Shown here in pieces: positions 40,460-47,980 of a DNA stretch of 64,000 nucleotides. The DNA is from Aurantiochytrium sp. KH105 (taxonomy: Eukaryota; Sar; Bigyra; Thraustochytrida; Thraustochytriidae). Position numbers and translations under genes: made by a program. The first letter of the stretch is position 1. Each line of letters starts with the position of its first letter. The notes beneath the pieces were generated by a model. It saw nothing but the letters and a program-made list of their open reading frames with translations, was not told the origin of the DNA and made no database searches. Location of the stretch: the NCBI GenBank assembly GCA_003116975.1, contig BGKB01000166.1:1-64000 (forward strand). Direction: 5' to 3'.

Positions 40460-40834
40460 TTAAGAGTGGGCAGGACCTTGGCGTCCAGCATTTTCAAGAG
40501 GAAAAGAGCCCCGTGCGCAGTCCCCCATGAACGCCACCTCGCCCTGCACGGCCGGTATGTCAGGCAAGCGATAATTGTGCGTCTCCATCTTCAAGACAAG
40601 TGCGTCGCCCTCTTTGCTCCACGCGCAAAAGGATCTGACGTAGGAGCTGGTGGCGAGGACGAGGTCGGCGGTCTGCGCGATGCTCGAGACGATGCCTTTA
40701 TTGCGTCCCACTTTGACGACAATGACGATAAAGACGAAGCCAAAGACAAATGTCAAGAGAAAAAAAGACGAGAGTAGAGTATATATAGGTGAAAATGAGA
40801 GATGGGAGCAGACATCCTGTCGACAGCTCGCCAT
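40460..40834 (-). CDS. Uncertain small ORF, part may be a roadblock/LC7-like exon
   Basis: The frame from ATG at 40834 to TAA gives 124 residues. Codons from about 40720 down to 40500 are strongly C/G at third positions, as in the real genes. Their product (GIVSSIAQTADLVLATSS, then SKEGDALVLKMETHN) loosely resembles the second half of LAMTOR5-type roadblock domains. The first 35 codons are T-rich, cross a TATA-like element and encode a hydrophobic stretch, so they may be intron or promoter rather than coding. A possible upstream exon ends at a GTGAGT near 40898-40903 (minus strand). It could equally be chance. Confidence 0.25.
   Translation of the reverse strand: MASCRQDVCSHLSFSPIYTLLSSFFLLTFVFGFVFIVIVVKVGRNKGIVSSIAQTADLVLATSSYVRSFCAWSKEGDALVLKMETHNYRLPDIPAVQGEVAFMGDCARGSFPLENAGRQGPAHS
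40779..40789. promoter_or_regulatory. TATA-like element
   Basis: A GTATATATAGG stretch, the clearest TATA-type box noticed in the window. Orientation and target gene are unclear because the core is symmetrical. It is 700 bases from the isomerase ATG and within the uncertain minus-strand ORF. Confidence 0.3.
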
Positions 40835-41424
40835 GCACCAATGTGCTCCCCGATCGACCACCGGGGAGGAATTTCATTTCAGGCCTGACTGTGAAGACTC
40901 ACTTTGGCGTTTCGCTGGGCCGCGTTCCAGACCCGCTTGATCGTCGTCAGCGTCCGACAGCTCCGTGTCGCCATATGCGGCTTCCGCTCACTCGTCTTCT
41001 TCACGCCACGAATCAACTCATGCGGGTCCCCGCTCCGCCTCGGTCTACATTCATCATCCGCGTCCTGTCCCCGCCCAATCCCGGTCCATTTCTCTTCAAG
41101 TTCTGCGCACCGGCATCGCCCTGGTCCCTGGCCTTGTCCTCCTCCTGGTCCTCGTCCTTGTCCCCCTCCAGCCGTCATTCGCTGGAGACACGGTCGATCT
41201 TGTACACAGGATCTCGCATCAATCGGCGAGCTACCAAAACCTGGCTTTTGCGTGGGCTTTCCGATCCTCCCGGGGCGCGTAGGCAAGGCCTAGCGGCTCC
41301 TAGCCCGCGCTCAGGCTGTCGGACTCGAGGCAGGCCGAGTCCAAGTCCGGCGAGCAGAGCGCCAAGCCCGACGATCGCTCGCACGTACACGCACGCAGGC
41401 TCGCGAGGACAAGCACGCACAGAC

Positions 41425-41470
41425 GCACGCACGCACGCACGCGCGGCAGCAGGCAGGCAGGCAGGCAGGC
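41425..41470. repeat. (ACGC)n then (AGGC)n tetranucleotide tracts
   Basis: Two adjoining short tracts ending about 20 bases before the isomerase start codon, hence probably in the 5' untranslated region. Confidence 0.85.
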
Positions 41471-41490
41471 CGGAGGAGCAGCGAGAGAAG

Positions 41491-42342
41491 ATGACGCGCG
41501 TGGAGGACTTGAAACTCACGGCGCTCCAGGTGCATCGCGAGGGCCATGTTGTGACCGTGGAGCTCGCCAGGCCCAAGGTTGGTAACGCCATGAATGCCGC
41601 CTTCTGGAAAGAGTACCGCGAGGTCTTCCAGACTCTCGCCAACGACGGCGAGTGCAGGGCTATTCTTGTCAAGGGACAGGGACGCTTCTTCAGCGTCGGC
41701 CTCGACATCAAGGAACCCAGTGTCCTCGGCGGCGACCCCAAGGTTACCGAAAAGGTCGAGCCTGCTCACAGGTTCTTCCGTACCCGTCGCGAGGTGATGC
41801 CGATGCAGGAAACCTTTACTGCCATGGAGCGCTGCCCGCAGCCTGTTATCGCCTGCGTGCACAGCGCTGCTATTGGCGGCGCGATTGACCTGCTCACGGC
41901 CTGCGACATTCGTCTCTGCAACGAAGAAGCTTACTTTTGCATCCAAGAGGTCAATGTTGGCATTGCCGCCGACGTCGGCACGCTCCAGCGTCTCCACCAC
42001 ACGATTGGCAACAATAGCCTTGCCCGTGAGCTCGCTTACACGGGCCGCCGCATGGGCGCTCAAGAGGCATTTCGCGCGGGCTTTGTCAGCAACGTCTACC
42101 CGGACACGGAGACCTTGTACAAGGAGGGCAAGGCGCTTGCCGAGCTCATCGCCTCCAAGTCCCCGATTGCCGTCGCTGGCACCAAGGACAACCTCAACTT
42201 TAGCCGTGAGCACACCGTGACGGACTCGCTCGAGCGGGTCGCGACCTGGAATGCAGCGGCGATCCAGACCCGCGAAGTCATCATGGCTGCCACGGCCGCT
42301 CTGAAGAAGGACGGACCCAAGCCCAAGTTTGCCAACCTCTGA
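41491..42342 (+). CDS. ECH1: Delta(3,5)-delta(2,4)-dienoyl-CoA isomerase, ECH1-like
   Basis: 283 residues from ATG at 41491. The frame is open upstream to 40789, but that part is repetitive and not family-like. Crotonase fold: NAMNAAFWKEY, GQGRFFSVGLDIKEP (oxyanion loop), AAIGGAIDLLTACDIR and EVNVGIAADVGTLQRL. The last two blocks hold the Asp, Glu and Asp that ECH1 uses to move double bonds, at the family spacing, which separates it from ordinary enoyl-CoA hydratase. It serves beta-oxidation of odd-position unsaturated fatty acids. The C-terminus is KFANL. ANL is the last tripeptide of animal catalase, a weak peroxisomal signal, but catalase also has Lys before it. No clear mitochondrial presequence follows this start. 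Location is therefore open. Confidence 0.92.
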   Translation: MTRVEDLKLTALQVHREGHVVTVELARPKVGNAMNAAFWKEYREVFQTLANDGECRAILVKGQGRFFSVGLDIKEPSVLGGDPKVTEKVEPAHRFFRTRREVMPMQETFTAMERCPQPVIACVHSAAIGGAIDLLTACDIRLCNEEAYFCIQEVNVGIAADVGTLQRLHHTIGNNSLARELAYTGRRMGAQEAFRAGFVSNVYPDTETLYKEGKALAELIASKSPIAVAGTKDNLNFSREHTVTDSLERVATWNAAAIQTREVIMAATAALKKDGPKPKFANL

Positions 42343-42943
42343 TTTTCTCTCTTTTTATAAACAAGTAAAGGCTGCGTATCGATGTGATTCCATGTTTGGT
42401 TTTCCCATGCATGCCACACGCCGCGAGCTCTGCTTCTCTTTGTTTTACGCGTTTCATTTCCTCTTTTCTTCTTCGTAATCCTTTTCTTTTCTTTTCTTTT
42501 CTTTTTCACACACAGCGACCGACCCCACGCGTTGCAGAAACAGAAAGCAAAACTTCATGCGTACGTGTCGTTTAAAGGTGTTCCTCCTCGCCATGCGCGC
42601 GTCGCCCACAAATTTTTCTGTGGTCCTCTAGCATCGGTCCTTCCTCGCTCTTCCGTCACGGAGCCGCCCGTGACCCTCGTTCTTGCGCTCTGCCCCGTCA
42701 CGAATCCTTTCTGGTGGCGAATTCGTCCCTTTTTACAGTTCGCCGCCACGTGGAAGAGAGTTCGGCCTCCGTGCTGCTCTCGCCATCATACTGCCGCACT
42801 CGTTGCGTGCACACCCCCTACAAGACGAGGCCTCCTTCTCCTCCTGCATTTCACACTTAGTAGTATGCTGGTAGTAATGATGTAGTAGGCCTACGACGAG
42901 AGAGGCGCCAAACGAGAGCAAATCCAATTCCTCGCGCGCGACC
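42343..42943. other. Intergenic region between ECH1-like and PH-DnaJ genes
   Basis: 600 bases with a CTTTT pentanucleotide run (about 42480-42506) downstream of the isomerase and a TAGGCCTA palindrome 51 bases before the next ATG. No gene seen. Confidence 0.55.
42886..42893. promoter_or_regulatory. TAGGCCTA palindrome, copy 6
   Basis: Exact palindrome 51 bases upstream of the PH-DnaJ-PH start codon, the closest to a gene start of the six copies. Confidence 0.4.
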
Positions 42944-45046
42944 ATGGAGGAGGTGCGGCAGCTGCTGCGCGAGAGCCGCGCGGCCCTCGAGTCCGCGCGC
43001 AAGGACCTCGAGGAGTGCCAGCGTCTGCAGGCGGCGCTGCAACAAGACGCATGGACCGCGGATGAGGCAAGAACGGCGGCGACGGCGGCGGCGAGGACGC
43101 CGGCGCCCTCGCCCGCGACGTACGCGAGCGCGAGCGCGAGAACGCCGCACGAAAGCAGCGCGCTCTCCTCCGGCTCGTCGCGAGAGCTGCCTCCCGGTCC
43201 ACCCCCCCCGCCGCCGTCGCCGCCGCCGCCGCCACTTGACGGGCCCGTGCTCGACATGAGCGCCGCCCCCGTGGACCTCGAGGCCGAATCGGCCGAAGAA
43301 CGTCGCCCGCGCAAGGCCTCCGAGGCCCTCGTAGGCGCAGAGCAGCGTCGCATGTCCATGGCTTCCTCCACAGTGCAGCTCGCAGACGAAAACGGCAACG
43401 AGACGAATGGTCAAGACGCTGTCAACGACGACGATGACGACCTCGCCGGCGAACACGCAGATGAGTCCGACGATGACGACGATGAAGATGATGCGGGGGC
43501 CACCATCACCTCGGGTCTCAACATTGGCGGTGTCGAGGACCAGATCATATCCTCGCCCAGTGCCGAGGAAAGCGATGAGGCCGCCTCGAAGGCAGCAGCG
43601 AGCAAGGCAAGGGTGCCCATGACCGCTGGCGGCCTCTTTCCCGTTGACGAAGACGAGCTCATGGACGATCTCTTGCTGCTCCTCCCGCCACCAAAGGCAA
43701 CGCTTCAAACCGGGTTTTCGATGCGCACCCTGCGTCGACCTTCGCAGGTTCCCGTGGGCGACGGTGAGATCGACCCGGAGGTCGCCAAGGAGGCAAACGA
43801 TGTGGAAAACCCAGAAGACGAGGAGATGAAGCACTTGGAGCCCAAGTATGTTATGATGCGTCTCGCCGGGTACCTCCGCAAGCTCTCTTCGACGGGGAAA
43901 TTGTTTGCCGTGCCGAGAATGCGCTGGTTCATGCTCGACGGCAACTTGCTCAGCTACAGCGCCAAACCGGAAAGCCCGAGGGTAAAACGCATCATGAAGC
44001 TCGACGACGCCAGCTGCACAGTCTACACGCAGGATCCCAAAAAGCTCGACGCGGGCAAGCCCTGCCTCTTTTACATTTACGTTGTTCCTGCCTCGCCGCT
44101 GGAACGCAAGTTGCGCATGACAACCGAGTCCGAGGAGGAGGCCCGTCATTGGCATGCTGCCATCAACAATAACATTCTCTGCGCTGCGGAATCGCGCCGC
44201 TTCGGGCTCAAGTCCATGAATCGTCTGCGCCGTACGGAGAGTCGTCGAACGTCTCAAGTTGGCATGGACATGTCTGAGCAGCCTCGAGAGCTCCCCAAGA
44301 CCTATTACGACATCCTTGGCGTACCTCCTGATGCCAAGGCGGCACAGATTCGCAAGACGTACTACGTTCTGGCAAAGAACTATCATCCCGACAAGAACCC
44401 GGACGTGGATACCAAGGCATTTGCCGAGATCAGCCGCGCATACAGCGTTCTCAAGGACAAGACCCTTCGCAAGAGCTATGATCTCTGCGAGACCGTCAAG
44501 TCTGCTTTCCGTCTCGGCGTTCTTGCAATCAAGCATGAGCAGGATGGCTCGTTTTCGCGCCGCGTTGTCTTTTTCCTCGACCGTCACTTCGAGAACCTCA
44601 TTTGGCAGCCCGAATCTCGCGGGAGCGTGCTCAAGCCGGGTTACTCACGCATCGAGCTCCGATACATTCATCGCATCTACGCAGGCGAAGACGACGAGTC
44701 TCTCACCTTTGGCGAGATGCGTGTCGACGACCGTGCCTCCGACAACGGCAGTGGAGACGATAACGACAACGCCTCTGATAATGCCTCTGACGACGACAAC
44801 GCCAACAGTGGCGGCTTCGACCATGAAGACAATCAGGATTTGGACGATAAGTCGCGCGCTGCGCGGACGCTCTGCATCCACATGTCTCCGCACGCAAAGA
44901 AAATCGGATACTCTTCCGTTTTCATCGAGCTTGACACGCCCGACGCGCGTGATGATATCCTCGATGGTCTGCGAATTCTCCGCTGTGGCGCGAGTATGCT
45001 CTTCCAGCAGAATTTAGACGAGATGAAGGCGAACGATCTCCGTTAA
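42944..45046 (+). CDS. PH-DnaJ-PH domain protein
   Basis: 700 residues from ATG at 42944, in the strong context GACCATGG. Order: an N-terminal coiled coil (1-30), a Pro/Ala/Asp-rich disordered region, a PH domain (about 304-407: LAGYLRKLSSTGKLFAVPRMRW to ARHWHAAINNNI with the terminal Trp), a J domain (about 454-515: TYYDILGVPPDAKAAQIRKTYY, with HPD in NYHPDKNPD), and a second PH-like module (about 530-690: RRVVFFLDRHFENLIWQP, RIELRYIHRIYAG, LDTPDARDDILDGL) split by an acidic Asp/Asn-rich insert. The J domain should stimulate an HSP70, and the PH modules suggest membrane or phosphoinositide placement. This is a plausible uncoating or trafficking co-chaperone, by analogy with auxilin, but no clathrin or PTEN-like part is seen. 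Confidence 0.88.
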   Translation: MEEVRQLLRESRAALESARKDLEECQRLQAALQQDAWTADEARTAATAAARTPAPSPATYASASARTPHESSALSSGSSRELPPGPPPPPPSPPPPPLDGPVLDMSAAPVDLEAESAEERRPRKASEALVGAEQRRMSMASSTVQLADENGNETNGQDAVNDDDDDLAGEHADESDDDDDEDDAGATITSGLNIGGVEDQIISSPSAEESDEAASKAAASKARVPMTAGGLFPVDEDELMDDLLLLLPPPKATLQTGFSMRTLRRPSQVPVGDGEIDPEVAKEANDVENPEDEEMKHLEPKYVMMRLAGYLRKLSSTGKLFAVPRMRWFMLDGNLLSYSAKPESPRVKRIMKLDDASCTVYTQDPKKLDAGKPCLFYIYVVPASPLERKLRMTTESEEEARHWHAAINNNILCAAESRRFGLKSMNRLRRTESRRTSQVGMDMSEQPRELPKTYYDILGVPPDAKAAQIRKTYYVLAKNYHPDKNPDVDTKAFAEISRAYSVLKDKTLRKSYDLCETVKSAFRLGVLAIKHEQDGSFSRRVVFFLDRHFENLIWQPESRGSVLKPGYSRIELRYIHRIYAGEDDESLTFGEMRVDDRASDNGSGDDNDNASDNASDDDNANSGGFDHEDNQDLDDKSRAARTLCIHMSPHAKKIGYSSVFIELDTPDARDDILDGLRILRCGASMLFQQNLDEMKANDLR

Positions 45047-45996
45047 GGATACGCTTTTCTTTGTCTCTTCTCTCGCTGAAAGAATTCCAAGATGGCTCTT
45101 TCGCTTTTTCGCCAATGATGGAGTTTTCCCGGGCAGGTCAATATCCACAGCGCTTCGATTCAAGGCCACCTTATAAGCTTATCTACGGTCAGGCACCGCG
45201 AGTCCTGCTGGCAATGTGCCTGCTGCTGTTAGTGCACAGGCAGTGATTGGATGCAGGCTCCAATAGCCCAATCGAGGCTTGCGTCTTGATGCTCATCTCT
45301 TGCTGGCCCGCAGCCTTCGTTTATGTCTCTCCCAAAACCAAAAAAAACTTTCATTGCCGTCCACGCTTTCTTCTTTTTCGGGAGGTGGTCATTGGGTAAA
45401 TGGGGCGCTCACGTTTATGGAGACATTCTCGGCGACCTTGCGAACGCCGCATGCTCCCAGGATCCTCCGCCCAGGGAGTGTATAATTTACTTGATTCCTT
45501 CGTCAATCATATTCGGTGAGTCAGTCAGTCAGTCAGTCACTGGCAGTCAGTCAGTTAGTTGGTTGGACGTGCATTCATCCATCCATCCATCCATCCATCC
45601 ACTCACCTATGCACCCATCCATGCATCAGTCCATTGTCCGTCGACAATCTGCCTGCTTGTCGGTCTGTGAGTGAGACCTAGATCTAATCAATAAAACCGA
45701 AAAATGAAAAAGCTGAAAGAACGAAAAGATAAACGTCCGCCCGGTGGCCCTTTCCCGATTCGGGGACATTGCGTCCCGGACCGAACCCCGACCTTGGCGG
45801 CCAACACAACACAACACAAGGCAACTCATTGCAATGAAACACTATACAGTGCAATGGGGTGCAATGTGAGCGCAAGCACGACAAAGTTTATGTGACGAGG
45901 AACCTGAACACGTCGCGGGCTTCACGAGGAGACTCTAGACACGGAACGAACAAGGCGCGCAGCTCACGCCGAATTCGGCCCAAACGGAGCGGGACG
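45047..45996. other. Intergenic region with tetranucleotide repeats
   Basis: 950 bases containing a GTCA run (about 45519-45540), a CATC run (about 45573-45600) and CAACA repeats near 45804. The frame of the next gene is open back to 45859 but has no ATG before 45997. Confidence 0.6.
45519..45604. repeat. (GTCA)n and (CATC)n tetranucleotide tracts
   Basis: Two neighbouring tracts separated by about 35 bases. Confidence 0.85.
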
Positions 45997-47814
45997 ATGG
46001 GTCTGCTGCAAGGAGCCATGGCGCTGGCCCTGCTGGTGGCTACAGCAGCGCATACAGGGGAGGCGCTGACGATTTCGCTCAATGAGGCGAACTTTACGCC
46101 GCCAGCATACGTGCCCGCGTCCAACATCCTGGGCCAGCACAAGGGCGGGATGCGCTCCACCAACGTTATTGCATTGCCTGCTTCCTCCGAAGAAGAGTCT
46201 TCCACCTCAAGTACACCAACCGAGGAAGACAACAGCTGGAAGGACTACTGGATCGGTCTCACGGTTGCGCCAATCGTCATTTTCGTGTTTTTCCTGCTCT
46301 GGTTCATTGGACTGTGCTGCCAGCCCTTCTGCAAGTTCGCGTATCGCAAAGATGCGGTCTTTCGCTTCCGAGGCTTCATTGCTTTTTGCATTCTCTGTCT
46401 GGGCAGTCTCATTGTATGGATTTGCTGCTTTGCAGTAGACAGCGATCTACAAGGCGGGATTTCGGGTGCAAAGAACAGCCTCGTCACTGTCCAAGAGCTT
46501 TTAGAGGACTGGGACGCTCTCCTCGCGGACGCACAGGTCCAAATGGGTCGCATTGAGATCAACATTACCGATACGCAGGCCATCTGCATCGAAGAAACCA
46601 GCGACAATCCCGACGCACGAACCGCCATCAATGCTGCTGTCAACACGCTCACAGGTTACCTCGACTCTGCAGATGCGGGTATTGTCCAGGCTCTTGGCTA
46701 CTTGTCGCAAGCAGATGCACTCATTGACGGCGTCTTGGAGGCACCGGCCGAGACCGTCACATCGACAGTCATTCTCACCTGGGGTCTCGTCATGTTCTTT
46801 TTGGTACTCTTTCTCTTTGGTGCAACCTCCCTGCAATATCTAAATCCGGGTGGCACTCAAGCAAAAAGATGCAAACGCTGCCTCGTGAAGACCTCGTGTC
46901 TTACCATCTTCACAATCGGTCTCTTCTTCATCGCCCTGTCGATTCTCATTGCTTCGGCGTTGCATGCTGCGTCCACGGTGGGGGCAGACGTCTGTGGACC
47001 GAACCCGGACTTTACCTTTCAGCGCCTGATTAGCGAAGATGATGGAAGCCCGATGCTTGAAACGCGAAGAGTGGGAGCCGAGGCTGGTCTTTGTGAGCCC
47101 ATCCCGAACAGCGCGCTTAGCGGGAGCAACAATCGTGATCCGCCCGGTCTGGCGTATTTCCTGTGTTTTTACCAGACGTGCCAAGGCGAGACAGTCGTGC
47201 TGGATATTCTTGACGAGATTGGCGAGCTTGCTAACAGCTGGACGTGGCCTTCTTTGCCGAGCGATACCCCAGCGCCATGCGTGGACGCATACGACGCCCT
47301 CATGAATGAAACAATCGCCGTAGCAACCGACCTTGTCCTGTCAGCCGTCGAGCTCTTTCGCTGTGACCGCATCAATCCAATTTACACGGCCATGGTTCAT
47401 GATACCTTTTGCAACAAGATCGTGTCCACCTCAATCACAGCGTGGAAGTACTTTTTATCTGGGAGCGTCTTTTTGCTCTTAGCCATGGGGGTCCAGAGGC
47501 ACTTTTACCTTGGCAAGACGAGAGATCACGTGTTCAAGAGCAATACCTGCGCTCGTCGAGGTGCAGGTCTGTCAAGCTCTACGGATTTTGACGCGGGCGA
47601 CGCCGATGACGAGGATGATCCGTCGAGCCAGTATTGCTCAAATAACACGGCAATGCTCGCAGGAACACCTCGCACCAGCTTACGATCCGCCAAGGCTATC
47701 TCTGTGGGGTCCGCCTCACCATATGCCTCGGATAGCTCGCGCAGCAGAACCAGTTCGGCTTCGACGTCTCCGGCGGCATCACCGGGGGATCGTGCAAGTC
47801 TTGTCATTCTCTAA
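45997..47814 (+). CDS. Five-span membrane protein with signal peptide, tweety/prominin-like topology
   Basis: 605 residues from ATG at 45997. A signal peptide (MGLLQGAMALALLVATAAHT) is followed by five hydrophobic spans: WIGLTVAPIVIFVFFLLWFI, FIAFCILCLGSLIVWICCF, VILTWGLVMFFLVLFLFGA, CLTIFTIGLFFIALSILIA and YFLSGSVFLLLAM. Two long loops sit between spans 2-3 (about 100 residues) and 4-5 (about 150 residues). They carry several Cys and N-glycosylation sequons (NIT, NET), so they are probably lumenal or extracellular. The cytosolic tail is Ser/Asp-rich. Five spans with two large paired ectodomain loops is the layout of tweety-homologue channels and prominins, but sequence identity by eye is too weak to choose. 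It ends 166 bases from the convergent MCM9 stop. Confidence 0.75.
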   Translation: MGLLQGAMALALLVATAAHTGEALTISLNEANFTPPAYVPASNILGQHKGGMRSTNVIALPASSEEESSTSSTPTEEDNSWKDYWIGLTVAPIVIFVFFLLWFIGLCCQPFCKFAYRKDAVFRFRGFIAFCILCLGSLIVWICCFAVDSDLQGGISGAKNSLVTVQELLEDWDALLADAQVQMGRIEINITDTQAICIEETSDNPDARTAINAAVNTLTGYLDSADAGIVQALGYLSQADALIDGVLEAPAETVTSTVILTWGLVMFFLVLFLFGATSLQYLNPGGTQAKRCKRCLVKTSCLTIFTIGLFFIALSILIASALHAASTVGADVCGPNPDFTFQRLISEDDGSPMLETRRVGAEAGLCEPIPNSALSGSNNRDPPGLAYFLCFYQTCQGETVVLDILDEIGELANSWTWPSLPSDTPAPCVDAYDALMNETIAVATDLVLSAVELFRCDRINPIYTAMVHDTFCNKIVSTSITAWKYFLSGSVFLLLAMGVQRHFYLGKTRDHVFKSNTCARRGAGLSSSTDFDAGDADDEDDPSSQYCSNNTAMLAGTPRTSLRSAKAISVGSASPYASDSSRSRTSSASTSPAASPGDRASLVIL

Positions 47815-47980
47815 TTCTCTCTTTGAAAAACAAAAACTCCCAAGCGCTCTCAAGTGCAAGAAAAATCAATGTGTTCGTTTTCATCTTCTTTTCATACACT
47901 TAGGCTACAACAAAGACACACCGTCTTTGAAAATAAACATAGACTCAGACAAACAGGCAGTCAGTCGGTCACGTAGGAAA

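Larger units (their letters stand above)
39825..41490. other. Intergenic region with a possible small gene
   Basis: Between divergent TRMT2A (minus) and dienoyl-CoA isomerase (plus). Holds a TAGGCCTA palindrome (39994-40001), a TATATATA element (40779-40789), a coding-like minus-strand segment described separately, and ACGC then AGGC repeats directly before the isomerase ATG. Confidence 0.55.

Noticed and set aside
40226-40777. 183-codon plus-strand open frame
   Set aside because: It begins at GTG and has no ATG anywhere. Its charged C-terminus is probably the complement of the codon-biased minus-strand segment.
40789-41490. In-frame upstream extension of the dienoyl-CoA isomerase
   Set aside because: Contains Pro/Ser-rich and repeat-encoded sequence. 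The crotonase domain begins right after the ATG at 41491, and no clear targeting peptide is seen at 40789.
42857-44587. 576-codon open frame on the minus strand
   Set aside because: It lies antisense to the PH-DnaJ-PH gene, whose domains are clear. The translation has no family resemblance and arises from strong third-position G/C bias.
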